Positions 18,056-27,728 of a stretch of DNA of 51,064 bases are shown here, piece after piece. The position numbers and the translations under genes are program-made. Source of the DNA: an uncultured Prolixibacteraceae bacterium. GTDB taxonomy: Bacteria; Bacteroidota; Bacteroidia; Bacteroidales; Prolixibacteraceae. Below the pieces are notes generated by a model, which saw only the letters and a program-made list of their open reading frames with translations, ran no database searches and was not told where the DNA came from. The DNA is taken from NCBI GenBank assembly GCA_913063265.1, contig CAJXZG010000029.1, forward strand, positions 1 to 51,064. Reading direction: 5' to 3'. Position 1 is the stretch's first letter, and the number at the start of each line of letters is the position of its first letter.

Positions 18056-21000
18056 CTAATTAATTCTATAGCTAATGTCTAAATCCTCTTCAAACAACCT
18101 TAAAAACTCATCTGTTAAATTAATCTTAGTTGTTCTTGAAAACATTTGAATATTCATATTGTTCTGAGGATCGTAAATGTTGAATTTTAATAGTGTTTTT
18201 CCCTTATTCTTTACTGTCAGATTTTCAATCTGTTCCACTACATTATTATCTAATTTATCGAGAGGTAAATTGAGTGTAATACTTTTTACATGGTTTTTAC
18301 GGACTTCAGAAAGTAATTCAATGTGCGATATTTTATACTCGTAACTGCTTCCGTTATATCGTTGTCTGACACTTCCTTTTACCATTAGGAACAAACCGGT
18401 TTTACAAAACTTATGAAAGTTTACATAATCTTGCCCGAATAAGAAAAATTCCATCGAATCGGTATAATCCGAAAGTGTGAAAGTACTGTATGGATTACCG
18501 TTTTTTGAAGTCCCCTCGCGTGAAGCGGTAACCATTCCACCCAAAGTAATATCTTTTCCCTGGTATTTTTCAATATCATTATTTAAGTCTTTGATAAAAA
18601 TATCGCGCGAACAAAAACTTTGAATTTCCAGTTTATAATCATCCAGCGGATGTGCAGTTAAATAAATTCCAATCAGGTTTTTCTCCTTTTCCAAAAGTAT
18701 CAGTTTAGCCCATTCCTCAACATCGGGAATATTTGGTTTTTTAATGGCCTGGCTTGCTCCCATATCGCCAAATAAACTTTGCTGAGCGCTATTTCTTTCC
18801 AATTGAATCAGGTTACCATATCGAATTATTTTTTCAATAAAAGTAGTGGAGTCATTTTCGTCTTCACCAGCAAAAAAGCTACTTCTTTTTATACCATCCA
18901 GGTTATCGAAAGCACCTGCCATTGCAAGTGCTTCAATATTTTTTTTGTTAACAGCCTGCAAGTTTACATTTTCAACCAAATCAAAAATGGTTTTAAATTC
19001 GCCATGTTTTTCTCTGGCATTTATAATATCTTGAACTGCACCGGCACCTACACCTTTTATGGCACCCATTCCAAAACGGATATCTCCATTTTTATTGGCC
19101 GTAAATTTTATAAAACTTTCATTTATATCAGGCCCTAAAACATTTAACTTCATTCGTTTACATTCGGTCATCAGTTTTGTAATGTCGGTAATATTGTTAA
19201 GGTTCCGGCTAAGGTTGGCGGCCATAAATTCTGCCGGATAGTGGGCTTTTAAATATCCTGTTTGATAGGCGATATGCGCATAACAAACAGAGTGTGATTT
19301 GTTAAAAGCATATGACGCAAAAGCTTCCCAGTCTTTCCATATTTTTTCTATTACCTCATCGGGCTGTTTTCCTTTGTTTTTGCATTCATCAACAAACTGA
19401 AAATTAGCTTTACAACCTTCTACAAATTTAACTTTCAGCTTATTCATAACAGCCATAATTTTTTTACCCATTGCTTTACGCAACGTATCAGAATCTCCGC
19501 GGGTAAATCCTGCCAATAATCTCGAAAGTAACATAACCTGCTCCTGGAATACTGTAATTCCATAGGTGTCGCTCAGGTATTTTTCCATCATTGGCAGATC
19601 ATAATCAACTTTTTGCCTGCCATGTTTTCGGGCAATGTAATCAGGTATGTATTCCATTGGCCCGGGACGATACAATGCATTCATTGCCACCAAATCTTCA
19701 AAACGGTTAGGTTTCAGATCACGAAGGTGTTTTTTCATTCCATCGGATTCAAACTGGAAAATTGCAGTTGTTTCTCCATGACTAAAAAGTTCATATGTTT
19801 TTTCATCGTCCCATGGAATTTTTTCAATATCAATTTCGATACCTTTCGACAGGCGGACATTTTCAATGGTTTCCTTAATAATTGAAAGCGTCTTTAATCC
19901 AAGGAAATCCATTTTCAGCAACCCTATGTCTTCAACAAAACGACCATCATATTGAGTGGTTAAAAGGTTTTCTTCGTCTTTGGTTGGCATTAAAGGGATA
20001 TGCTCATCAAGTGGATCGCGACTTATAAGAATTCCGCAGGCATGTACACCTGATTGTCTAACCGAACCCTCCAGGGTTTCAGCAAATTTTATGGTTTGAG
20101 CAACCAGTGGATTTTCCGATTCCTTTTCTTTTTTCAGTTCAGCACTTTCTTTATATGCTTTTGTGAAGTTCATTTTTGGCGCCTCGGGAACCAGTTTTGC
20201 CAGCCTGTCGGCTTCCGGTAACGGGAGCTTTAAAACACGGGCAACATCACGAATAGCGGATTTTGTTGCCATAGTGCCAAATGTACAAATGTGGGCAACT
20301 TTATCCTGTCCGTATTTTTCGGTTACGTAATCAAGAACCAGTTGTCTTCCGTCATCATCAAAATCGATATCTACATCGGGAAGTGAAATCCGGTCGGGAT
20401 TCAGGAAACGTTCAAAAAGCAAGTCATATTTAATCGGGTCAATATTTGTAATTCCTGTGCAATATGAAACTGCAGCTCCGGCAGCGGAACCACGTCCGGG
20501 GCCTACTAATACGCCCATTTCTTTGGCTTTATTGATAAAATCCTGGGTAATCAGGAAGTAGCCCGGATATCCCATTAACTTTATCGTATTTAACTCAAAA
20601 TCAAGCCTTGAAGTTACGCCTTCTTCCAAAGGATCGCCGTACCTAAGTTTAGCACCTTTGAATGTTAAATGTCTCAGGTAGGCAGCTTCAAGTTTTACCC
20701 GTAAAACCTTCTCATAACCACCCAATCTTTCAAATGCATCGTCACCAAATTCTTTACGCAAAGCCGACTCCGGGTACTTTTCACGAAAACCTTCTTCCGT
20801 TCCAATCTCCTCGGGAATCGGGAAAACAGGCATAATAGGAGCCGAATCAAGTTTGAAATCTTCAATTTTTTTAACTATTTCTGAAGTATTTTTCAGGGCT
20901 TCAGGAATATCAGCAAAAAGATCATTCATCTCTTGTTGAGTCTTAAACCATTCCTGTTTTGTATATCGCATACGGTTTGGATCGTCGATATCTTTCCCAG

Positions 21001-21703
21001 TATTTAAACATATTAGCAGGTCGTGGGCATCGGCGTCTTCCTCGTTTGTAAAATGAACATCGTTGGTGGCAATTATTTTAATACCATACTTTTTTGCCAA
21101 TGGAACTATTTGTTTATTAACTTTCACCTGCCAGTCGTACACATCTTCTCTTTCTCGCTGGGATTCAGCCGGATGGCGCTGTAATTCGAGATAATAATCA
21201 TCGCCAAAAATATTTTTGAACCACTGAATCGACGCTTCAGCTTCTTTCAGGTTGTTGTTCATAATTTTATTTGGAATTTCTCCCCCAAGGCATGACGAAG
21301 AAACCACAAGTCCCTCGCTGTGTTTTTCCAACAGATTTTTGTCGATACGTGGTTTATAATAAAAACCATCGTTATTGGCAATTGATATGAGCTTGACCAG
21401 ATTTTTATAACCGGTTTTATTTTTAGCAAGTAAAATAAGGTGATGTCCGGATCTGTCGATTTTATCTTTTTTGTCGTTTATGGTACGGGCTGCCACGTAT
21501 GTTTCGCAACCCAGAATTGGTTTAATTCCTGCTTTACCGCATGCTGCATGAAACTCTTTTATTCCAAACATGGTTCCGTGATCGGTTAATGCAAGAGCAC
21601 TCATACCGTCGGTTTTTGCTTTATTCACAAGTGCTCCAACGCTTGCTGCACCGTCCAGAATGGAATATTGTGAGTGTACATGTAAATGGGTAAATTGTAT
21701 CAT
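18056..21703 (-). CDS. dnaE: DNA polymerase III alpha subunit
   Basis: 1215 residues, the replicative polymerase. The N-terminal PHP domain has HLHVHSQYSILDGAAS. The polymerase core shows GPGRGSAAGAAVSYCTGITN and PDVDIDFDDDGR, the catalytic-aspartate motif (PDFDVDF in E. coli). A helix-hairpin-helix region (about 880-920) and a C-terminal OB domain with ITLGGMVTASREG follow. The DnaE1 type is expected because no PolC-like exonuclease insertion is present. The ATG at 21703 is directly before the PHP motif. Downstream are trxA and DUF58 on the same strand; upstream is the HIT gene's terminator at 21818-21839. Confidence 0.97.
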   Translation of the reverse strand: MIQFTHLHVHSQYSILDGAASVGALVNKAKTDGMSALALTDHGTMFGIKEFHAACGKAGIKPILGCETYVAARTINDKKDKIDRSGHHLILLAKNKTGYKNLVKLISIANNDGFYYKPRIDKNLLEKHSEGLVVSSSCLGGEIPNKIMNNNLKEAEASIQWFKNIFGDDYYLELQRHPAESQREREDVYDWQVKVNKQIVPLAKKYGIKIIATNDVHFTNEEDADAHDLLICLNTGKDIDDPNRMRYTKQEWFKTQQEMNDLFADIPEALKNTSEIVKKIEDFKLDSAPIMPVFPIPEEIGTEEGFREKYPESALRKEFGDDAFERLGGYEKVLRVKLEAAYLRHLTFKGAKLRYGDPLEEGVTSRLDFELNTIKLMGYPGYFLITQDFINKAKEMGVLVGPGRGSAAGAAVSYCTGITNIDPIKYDLLFERFLNPDRISLPDVDIDFDDDGRQLVLDYVTEKYGQDKVAHICTFGTMATKSAIRDVARVLKLPLPEADRLAKLVPEAPKMNFTKAYKESAELKKEKESENPLVAQTIKFAETLEGSVRQSGVHACGILISRDPLDEHIPLMPTKDEENLLTTQYDGRFVEDIGLLKMDFLGLKTLSIIKETIENVRLSKGIEIDIEKIPWDDEKTYELFSHGETTAIFQFESDGMKKHLRDLKPNRFEDLVAMNALYRPGPMEYIPDYIARKHGRQKVDYDLPMMEKYLSDTYGITVFQEQVMLLSRLLAGFTRGDSDTLRKAMGKKIMAVMNKLKVKFVEGCKANFQFVDECKNKGKQPDEVIEKIWKDWEAFASYAFNKSHSVCYAHIAYQTGYLKAHYPAEFMAANLSRNLNNITDITKLMTECKRMKLNVLGPDINESFIKFTANKNGDIRFGMGAIKGVGAGAVQDIINAREKHGEFKTIFDLVENVNLQAVNKKNIEALAMAGAFDNLDGIKRSSFFAGEDENDSTTFIEKIIRYGNLIQLERNSAQQSLFGDMGASQAIKKPNIPDVEEWAKLILLEKEKNLIGIYLTAHPLDDYKLEIQSFCSRDIFIKDLNNDIEKYQGKDITLGGMVTASREGTSKNGNPYSTFTLSDYTDSMEFFLFGQDYVNFHKFCKTGLFLMVKGSVRQRYNGSSYEYKISHIELLSEVRKNHVKSITLNLPLDKLDNNVVEQIENLTVKNKGKTLLKFNIYDPQNNMNIQMFSRTTKINLTDEFLRLFEEDLDISYRIN

Positions 21704-21817
21704 TCTTGTTTCAATTTTATCTTTTTCTTTAACACCAAAAATGGGTTTTAAAGTTACTTAATTTAAGTCTTCAATTTTGAGGTGTTAATAAATATTAATG
21801 AAAATCAGGGCATAAAA

Positions 21818-21839
21818 AAACCTGGTTGAAACCAGGTTT
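21818..21839 (-). terminator. rho-independent terminator of the greA/HIT unit
   Basis: The arms AAACCTGGTT and AACCAGGTTT flank a two-base loop, and the minus-strand transcript continues into a run of seven T. The hairpin touches the stop codon of the HIT gene. It separates that unit from dnaE. Confidence 0.8.
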
Positions 21840-22237
21840 TACAATTCAATATTTTGAGAAATCAACTTCGCAATTTCCTGAAATTCTTCAGGTGTGAATT
21901 TCTTTTTGTCCGAGAAATTTAACAAATCGGCTTCATTTTGCAAAGGTGCCAAATGAATATGTGCATGTGGTACTTCAAGACCAAGCACCAAAACTCCAAC
22001 CTTTTCGCAGGGAATGGCTTTTTTTATTCCTTTGGCTACTTTTTTTGCAAATATTTGTAATCCGGTATAAGTTTCATCATCCAGATCAAAAAGAGAATCA
22101 ACCTCTTTTTTTGGAATTACCAATGTGTGACCTTTAGTTACCGGGAAAATATCAAGAAACGCAAAATAGTTTTCATCTTCCGCAACTTTGTAAGCAGGAA
22201 TTTCGCCATTTACTATTTTGGTAAAAATACTTGCCAT
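21839..22237 (-). CDS. HIT family protein (histidine triad hydrolase)
   Basis: 132 residues, typical for the small HIT hydrolases that act on nucleoside phosphoramidates or dinucleotides. The active site is PHAHIHLAPL near residue 90, giving HxHxHxx. The N-terminal part has IFTKIVNGEIPAYKV and FLDIFPVTKGHTLVIPKKE, both family hallmarks. The gene begins 4 bp after the greA stop, so the two are co-transcribed, a common arrangement in Bacteroidota. Its substrate in the cell is unknown. Confidence 0.95.
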   Translation of the reverse strand: MASIFTKIVNGEIPAYKVAEDENYFAFLDIFPVTKGHTLVIPKKEVDSLFDLDDETYTGLQIFAKKVAKGIKKAIPCEKVGVLVLGLEVPHAHIHLAPLQNEADLLNFSDKKKFTPEEFQEIAKLISQNIEL

Positions 22238-22241
22238 TTTC

Positions 22242-22715
22242 TTAAATTGAGATTTCGATAATTTCGAATGGAATAACTCCCGACGGAACTTTAATGTCCA
22301 CTACATCACCAACTTTTTTACCCATTAAGCCTTTTGCAATAGGTGTTTTTACTGATATTTTTCCTTGTTTTAAATCGGCTTCACTTTCAGGAACCAGGGT
22401 GTATTTCATTGTGGCATTGTTCTTTTTATTTTTGATTGTTACCACATTTAATATCTGAACCTTAGAAGTTTTTATTTTTGATTCATCCAGAATTCGTGCA
22501 TTTGCAATTTTGCCTTGAAGTTCAGCAATTTTTGCTTCCAACATACCCTGGGCATCTTTCGCAGCATCGTATTCAGCATTTTCTGAAATATCTCCTTTTT
22601 CAATAGCCTCGCCTATTTGTTTAGAAATTGCCGGACGCTCAACATTCATTAAGTGTTCCAACTCTTTTTTAAGTTTTTTTAGTCCTTCTTTTGTTAAATA
22701 TACTACTTGGGACAT
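22242..22715 (-). CDS. greA: transcription elongation factor GreA
   Basis: 157 residues, the usual GreA length. An N-terminal coiled-coil hairpin (about 10-75) with KELEHLMNVERPAISKQIGE and GDISENAEYDAAKDAQ carries the acidic tip residues, followed by a C-terminal FKBP-like domain (KTPIAKGLMGKKVGDVVDI). It induces RNA cleavage in backtracked RNA polymerase. The gene heads a two-gene unit with the HIT protein. A TAAATTTG -7 box at 22793-22800 (minus) lies 78 bp upstream. Confidence 0.97.
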   Translation of the reverse strand: MSQVVYLTKEGLKKLKKELEHLMNVERPAISKQIGEAIEKGDISENAEYDAAKDAQGMLEAKIAELQGKIANARILDESKIKTSKVQILNVVTIKNKKNNATMKYTLVPESEADLKQGKISVKTPIAKGLMGKKVGDVVDIKVPSGVIPFEIIEISI

Positions 22716-22792
22716 GACTTATTCTTCTTTTTTGATGTTACCATATAAAAAAAACAGAAAGAATCCCGAAATTCCGGAACTCTTCCTTTGTG

Positions 22793-22800
22793 CAAATTTA
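22793..22800 (-). promoter_or_regulatory. -7 box (TAAATTTG) upstream of greA
   Basis: CAAATTTA on the plus strand reads TAAATTTG on the minus strand, an exact TAnnTTTG match, 78 bp before greA. It is preceded on that strand by an AT-rich tract without an obvious -33 TTTG. Confidence 0.45.
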
Positions 22801-22865
22801 GATATTTTATTTGAACTAGAAATATCTTTGTTAAAAAATGTTCAAAATGAACGTATTAGATATTA

Positions 22866-23267
22866 CTATTTATATTTTCTGTTTAGAATTTCACTGTAAA
22901 TGACAGCTTTCCTTAAAGAAAAGTCCTCTTTTACCGTAAATCTTTTTTTTATTGATTTTGTTTCAGGTTTTGATTCTTTGGTTATAATATTTCCACCTTC
23001 ATTGTCTGCTTTGAAATCGTATTTTTGTTCGTTTATATATGGTTCGTATTTCTCTTCATATTCTTCCTCCAATTCCTCACTAACAGGAATTGTTTCGGTA
23101 CTGGCTGCTTCAGGAAACACTTCTTCGGTAAACATGTCCCAAATGTCTCCACCTGTTTTTTGTTCATCCGGAGCACCTGGCATTTCCTTTTTTTTCTTTT
23201 TTAACTGACCAATAGCACCTGCAGCTGCAATAATAAGAGTTAATAATATGACTATCAGATCGTCCAT
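22866..23267 (-). CDS. small single-pass membrane protein of unknown function
   Basis: 133 residues. One N-terminal membrane helix (LIVILLTLIIAAAGAIGQ) is followed by a lysine run (KKKKKEM), an acidic middle (SEELEEEYEEKYEPY) and a basic C-terminus (LRKAVIYSEILNRKYK) that resembles short conserved tails of other Bacteroidota hypotheticals. Orientation with the Lys run just after the helix suggests a cytoplasmic C-terminal tail. I do not recognise a function. It starts about 60 bp from the divergent lipoprotein gene. Confidence 0.6.
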   Translation of the reverse strand: MDDLIVILLTLIIAAAGAIGQLKKKKKEMPGAPDEQKTGGDIWDMFTEEVFPEAASTETIPVSEELEEEYEEKYEPYINEQKYDFKADNEGGNIITKESKPETKSIKKRFTVKEDFSLRKAVIYSEILNRKYK

Positions 23268-23274
23268 TACAATT

Positions 23275-23303
23275 TTTGTGATTACAATAAAATTCTACTT
23301 TTG
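23275..23303 (+). promoter_or_regulatory. probable promoter of the Rieske-like lipoprotein
   Basis: A -7 box TACTTTTG (23296-23303) matches TAnnTTTG and TTTG at 23275-23278 fits the -33 box, although the spacing of 17 bp is slightly short. The start codon is 27 bp further on. Confidence 0.5.
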
Positions 23304-23330
23304 TGGTTTTGATATAAAAGTACAAAAAAT

Positions 23331-23762
23331 ATGCAGGAGGTATTTAAAAAAGGGAAGTTTTTGTTTTTGTTGCTTGTAGTCTTTTTAGTTTCAAATTCAT
23401 GCAATAAAATTCAGGATTCGCAGGTACCGGACATCCCCTTCTCATTTACGATAAATTTAACCATTGCCAATGACCTAACAATTCCCGGGAATTCAATGTA
23501 TTTCCCGGCAGGGGGATTTGGTGGAGTAATTGTTTATTGCGAAATGCCTGATGTTTATTATGCTTACGATGCCACATGCACATATGAAATTAATCAAAGC
23601 TGTAAAATACAGAATACAGGAGTGGTTGGTGAGTGTTCGTGTTGTGAATCGAAGTTTTTATTTACCGGAGGTGCATTTCCTGCAAAAGGTCCGGCAGCTG
23701 CTCCTTTACGACAATATAATATATCGCGAATGAATAGTTTTACCCTTCGGGTATATAACTAA
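23331..23762 (+). CDS. Rieske-like lipoprotein lacking the canonical histidine ligands
   Basis: 143 residues. A hydrophobic signal ends with Cys24 (VSNSC), a probable lipid anchor. The rest fits the Rieske fold: GVIVYC, a first box DATCTYE (Cys83), a second box ECSCCESKF (Cys102, Cys104, Cys105) and the closing GPAAAPLRQY that is characteristic of Rieske proteins. In a true Rieske site the first box is CxH and the second CxxH (usually CPCHGS). Here Tyr85 and Cys105 replace the two histidines, while the extra disulfide-type cysteines (Cys91, Cys104) are kept. It is probably exported; redox activity is doubtful or altered. It is a single-gene unit ending at a bidirectional terminator. Confidence 0.7.
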   Translation: MQEVFKKGKFLFLLLVVFLVSNSCNKIQDSQVPDIPFSFTINLTIANDLTIPGNSMYFPAGGFGGVIVYCEMPDVYYAYDATCTYEINQSCKIQNTGVVGECSCCESKFLFTGGAFPAKGPAAAPLRQYNISRMNSFTLRVYN

Positions 23763-23766
23763 CAGC

Positions 23767-23809
23767 AAAAAAAATGGATTTCCTCTTTATGGGAAATCCA
23801 TTTTTTTAT
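23767..23809. terminator. bidirectional terminator between the lipoprotein gene and ahcY
   Basis: ATGGATTTCC and GGAAATCCAT form a 10-bp stem flanked by A8 on the left and T7 on the right, so it can terminate both converging genes. The loop is TCTTTATG-like and short. Confidence 0.9.
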
Positions 23810-23816
23810 CAATATA

Positions 23817-25235
23817 TCAATATCTGTAATGTTCCGGTTTAAACGGACCTTCTTTTGGAACTCCTAAATACGCTGCTTGTTCTTCAGTTAATTCAGTAAG
23901 TTTAACGCCAATTTGTTCGAGATGCAAACGAGCAACTTCTTCATCTAATTTTTTGGAAAGCGTGTAAACGCCTACCTCGTAATCATTTTGCCACAAATCG
24001 ATTTGTGCTAATGACTGGTTTGTAAAGGAGTTACTCATAACAAATGATGGGTGGCCGGTTGCACAACCAAGATTAACCAGTCGTCCTTCAGCCAGAAGGA
24101 AAATACTATGTCCGTCAGGGTATTTATACTTGTCCACCTGTGGTTTTATATTTTCTTTTTCAATTCCCGGCCAAACTTCCAGTTGTGCTACCTGGATTTC
24201 ATTATCGAAATGTCCAATGTTACAAACTATAGCCTGATCATTCATTTTTGACATGTGCTCTGCCGTAATCACATCTTTGTTTCCCGTTGTAGTAACAAAA
24301 ATATTTCCTTCCTTAAGAGCATCTTCCATAGTTGTAACTTTAAATCCTTCCATTGCAGCCTGCAGGGCACAAATAGGATCAATTTCAGTTACAATTACTC
24401 TTGCACCATAACTACGCATAGAATGTGCGCAACCTTTACCAACATCACCGTAACCCGCTACAACCACTACTTTTCCTGCTATCATTACATCTGTGGCACG
24501 TTTAATTCCGTCTGCCAATGACTCTCGGCAACCGTATAGGTTATCGAATTTCGACTTGGTAACAGAATCGTTAACGTTTATTGCAGGAACCAGTAACTCA
24601 CCTTTTTCAAACATTTGATAAAGACGGTGAACTCCTGTTGTGGTTTCTTCCGAAACACCTTTCCATTCTGCAACTGTCCGGTGCCATTTATGATTATCTT
24701 CTTTTAAAGTTTTCTTTAACAATTCAAGAATAACTTTTTCTTCTTCACTTCCGGCATCAACGTCCAAAACAGCTGCATCATTTTCTGCAGCATATCCCTT
24801 ATGTATGAGCAATGTTGCATCTCCGCCGTCGTCTACTATAAGTTGCGGACCTTTACCGTCGGGGAAACTTAATGCCTCTCTTGTACACCACCAATATTCC
24901 TCCAAAGTTTCACCTTTCCATGCAAATACCGGAACTCCTGCTTTAGCAATCGCTGCTGCAGCATGATCCTGAGTTGAGAAGATATTACAGCTACACCAGC
25001 GAACATCAGCTCCCAGTTCAACAAGAGTTTCAATTAGAACTGCAGTTTGAATGGTCATGTGTAAACTACCCATAACACGTACGCCGTCCAATGGTTTTGA
25101 TGGTCCGAATTTTTTCCTTATTGACATCAGACCCGGCATTTCCTTTTCTGCAATTGCTATCTCTTTTCTTCCAAAATCTGCCAATGCAATATCGGCTACT
25201 TTATAATCAACTTTGTTTTCTACTGCTACTGTCAT
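23817..25235 (-). CDS. ahcY: S-adenosylhomocysteine hydrolase
   Basis: 472 residues, the usual size. It splits S-adenosylhomocysteine into adenosine and homocysteine in the methylation cycle. NAD-binding [20 protein letters not shown], the substrate-site block [21 protein letters not shown] and the C-terminal [17 protein letters not shown] are present, and it ends in FKPEHYRY, the standard tail of the family. It is transcribed alone. A TAGTTTTG -7 box lies at 25275-25282 (minus), 40 bp upstream. No SAH riboswitch-like structure was noticed. Confidence 0.97.
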   Translation of the reverse strand: MTVAVENKVDYKVADIALADFGRKEIAIAEKEMPGLMSIRKKFGPSKPLDGVRVMGSLHMTIQTAVLIETLVELGADVRWCSCNIFSTQDHAAAAIAKAGVPVFAWKGETLEEYWWCTREALSFPDGKGPQLIVDDGGDATLLIHKGYAAENDAAVLDVDAGSEEEKVILELLKKTLKEDNHKWHRTVAEWKGVSEETTTGVHRLYQMFEKGELLVPAINVNDSVTKSKFDNLYGCRESLADGIKRATDVMIAGKVVVVAGYGDVGKGCAHSMRSYGARVIVTEIDPICALQAAMEGFKVTTMEDALKEGNIFVTTTGNKDVITAEHMSKMNDQAIVCNIGHFDNEIQVAQLEVWPGIEKENIKPQVDKYKYPDGHSIFLLAEGRLVNLGCATGHPSFVMSNSFTNQSLAQIDLWQNDYEVGVYTLSKKLDEEVARLHLEQIGVKLTELTEEQAAYLGVPKEGPFKPEHYRY

Positions 25236-25274
25236 ATTTATATTGTACTAAATTCTGTTTCTAAAAAATTTGTG

Positions 25275-25282
25275 CAAAACTA
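25275..25282 (-). promoter_or_regulatory. -7 box (TAGTTTTG) upstream of ahcY
   Basis: CAAAACTA on the plus strand is TAGTTTTG on the minus strand, matching TAnnTTTG, 40 bp before the ahcY start. A clear -33 box was not seen. Confidence 0.5.
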
Positions 25283-25338
25283 ACAAATTCTCAATAAAAT
25301 GGGGTGATAATCAGAAAAATGGGATGGTAATATTATAA

Positions 25339-27522
25339 TTAATTTCCCATATCCGACATGAACTTAATTCTCATCAGCCGGATATCGTCTTCAGAATATT
25401 CATCTTCTCCCAACTCATCTAATGCTTCCTCTATCGAATCTTCCTCAGTTTCGCGGAAATAATCAAAAATTTCTTCCTGGTGGTCTTCATCTAAAACATC
25501 ATTAATATAGTAATCGATATTTAACCTGGTACCCGAATTTACTATTGCTTCAACTTCAGAAATTATGTCTTTTACTGATACGCCTTTTGAATCCGCAATA
25601 TCTTCAAAAGATAATTTCCTGTCAATACTTTGTATAATAAACACTTTTAGCTTCGATTTGTTGGCAACCGTTCTGACTACCATATCGTCAGGCCTTTCAA
25701 TCTCGTTGTCTTCAACGTACGTGGCAATAAGTTTGACAACTTCTTTCCCGTATCTTCTTGCCTTTCCTTGTCCTACACCCTGAATTTTTTGCAACTCTTC
25801 AAGATTGATCGGATATTGAATTGACATGTCTGCAAGAGAAGGTTCCTGGAAAATCACGTATGGAGGTAAATTGTGTTTTTTTGCAATTTTTTTGGTTAAA
25901 TCTTTGAGCATTTTAAAAAGCTGCGGATCGCCACTTGCTCCTCCGGAAGGTGCTCCGGCACTCTCTGCAGCTCCATCTTCCTCTTCGTATTCATGATTTT
26001 TTACCAGCATAAAGCTGACTGGTTTTTTAAGGAATTCATGTCCTTTCTCAGTCATTTTCAGCAAGCCGTAATTTTCTATATCCTTGCTAATAATTCCGGC
26101 TATCATTGCCTGTCTGAAAACTGCATTCCAAAATCTTTCATCATGGTCTTTTCCAATACCAAAACTATTTAAAGTGTAATGTTTAAATGATTTTATTGCT
26201 GCTGTTTTATTACCGATTAGAATATGAGTAATATGGTCGGCTTTGTATTGTTCGTTTACTTCAACAATTGCCTTTAAAGCCAGAACAACTTCATCTTTTG
26301 CTTCAATCTGTTCCTTTGGATTCAGACAATTATCGCAATTTCCACAGTTTTCAGGTTTGTATATTTCTCCAAAATAGTGTAATAAAATTATACGTCGACA
26401 AATGGCAGTTTCTGCATATGAAACGGTATCTAACAATAACTGTTTCCCAATTTCCTGTTCAGCAACCGGTTTGCCGTGCATAAATTTTTCCAGTTTCTGG
26501 ATGTCTTTATAGCTGTAAAATGTAATACACTTCCCTTCGCCTCCATCGCGGCCAGCCCTGCCGGTCTCCTGATAATAACCTTCGAGGCTTTTGGGAATAT
26601 CGTAATGGATAACAAACCTAACATCAGGTTTATCAATTCCCATTCCAAATGCAATTGTTGCAACAATAACGTCAACCTCTTCCAATAAAAATTTGTCCTG
26701 ATTGGCAGATCGGGTTGCTGCATCCATCCCTGCATGATAAGGCAAAACTTTTATTCCGTTAACTGCCAGAGTTTCGGCGATTTCTTCAACTTTTTTTCGA
26801 CTTAAACAATAGATAATTCCTGATTTGCCTTCGTTTTGTTTGATAAATTTGATAATCTGGTTTTCTGTTTTTGTTTTTGGCCGAACTTCGTAATAAAGGT
26901 TTTCGCGATTAAATGAAGCTTTAAAAACCTGAGCATCCAGAATTCCCAGATTTTTTTGAATGTCATGCTGCACTTTTGCAGTTGCTGTAGCAGTTAATGC
27001 AATAATTGGTGACTTGCCAATTTCTTCTACAATTGGTTTTATTCGTCTGTATTCCGGCCTGAAATCATGGCCCCACTCTGAAATACAGTGTGCCTCATCT
27101 ATGGCATAGAAAGATATTTTAACTTTTTTCAAAAAATCAATATTATCTTCCTTTGTAAGTGACTCAGGGGCTACGTATAATAATTTGGTTTTACCCTTTA
27201 GTACATCTGTTTTTACTTCTTGTGCCGCGCTTTTTGAAAGAGATGAATTCAAAAAATGAGCAACGTTGTCTTCAGCATGCATTCCCCGAATTGAATCCAC
27301 CTGATTTTTCATCAAAGCAATTAAAGGTGAAATTACTATGGCAGTACCTTCTAAAAGCAGGGCGGGTAACTGATATATCAGAGATTTACCACCTCCCGTA
27401 GGCATTAGCACAAATGTATTCTTCCCGTCCAGCACGTTTCTGATTGCTTCTTCCTGTTGTCCTTTAAACCGATCGAAGCCAAAATAGTGCTGTAGTTTTT
27501 CTGTTAAAACAAGCTCCTTCAT
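25339..27522 (-). CDS. recQ: RecQ-type ATP-dependent DNA helicase
   Basis: 727 residues. The helicase core has Walker A MPTGGGKSLIYQLPALL (Lys46), the DEAH box YAIDEAHCISEWGHDFRPEYR and motif VI YYQETGRAGRDGG. The RQC zinc-binding domain follows (CRRIILLHYFGEIYKPENCGNCDNC), then an HRDC domain (about 545-625) and an extra C-terminal helical domain (about 630-727) rich in acidic residues, as in other Bacteroidota RecQ proteins. A flexible Gly/Ser/Ala-rich linker (GAAESAGAPSGGASGD) separates RQC from HRDC. It is a monocistronic gene divergent from tatC. Confidence 0.95.
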   Translation of the reverse strand: MKELVLTEKLQHYFGFDRFKGQQEEAIRNVLDGKNTFVLMPTGGGKSLIYQLPALLLEGTAIVISPLIALMKNQVDSIRGMHAEDNVAHFLNSSLSKSAAQEVKTDVLKGKTKLLYVAPESLTKEDNIDFLKKVKISFYAIDEAHCISEWGHDFRPEYRRIKPIVEEIGKSPIIALTATATAKVQHDIQKNLGILDAQVFKASFNRENLYYEVRPKTKTENQIIKFIKQNEGKSGIIYCLSRKKVEEIAETLAVNGIKVLPYHAGMDAATRSANQDKFLLEEVDVIVATIAFGMGIDKPDVRFVIHYDIPKSLEGYYQETGRAGRDGGEGKCITFYSYKDIQKLEKFMHGKPVAEQEIGKQLLLDTVSYAETAICRRIILLHYFGEIYKPENCGNCDNCLNPKEQIEAKDEVVLALKAIVEVNEQYKADHITHILIGNKTAAIKSFKHYTLNSFGIGKDHDERFWNAVFRQAMIAGIISKDIENYGLLKMTEKGHEFLKKPVSFMLVKNHEYEEEDGAAESAGAPSGGASGDPQLFKMLKDLTKKIAKKHNLPPYVIFQEPSLADMSIQYPINLEELQKIQGVGQGKARRYGKEVVKLIATYVEDNEIERPDDMVVRTVANKSKLKVFIIQSIDRKLSFEDIADSKGVSVKDIISEVEAIVNSGTRLNIDYYINDVLDEDHQEEIFDYFRETEEDSIEEALDELGEDEYSEDDIRLMRIKFMSDMGN

Positions 27523-27685
27523 GTTTATTTGAAAATATCCCGATCAATAAATCTCTTAATTACTTAAATCCTAAATTATTTAAAAGTAACCAAAATGACA
27601 ATAAATTGATTCTAATTTTTAGATTTTAATATTTTTTATGGAAAAGAATTAAATAATTCTACAGCATAGGAAACCAATAAGTATA

Positions 27686-27693
27686 TATATTTG
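27686..27693 (+). promoter_or_regulatory. -7 box (TATATTTG) upstream of tatC
   Basis: Exact match to TAnnTTTG, 35 bp before the tatC start. A convincing -33 TTTG was not found at 19-21 bp. Followed by TGC, as in several other promoters of this window. Confidence 0.45.
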
Positions 27694-27728
27694 TGCAGTT
27701 TTTAAAAAAAGCGAAAAAATTGATTTGA

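Noticed and set aside
18779-19885. Plus-strand ORFs inside dnaE
   Set aside because: Antisense shadows of a complete DnaE.
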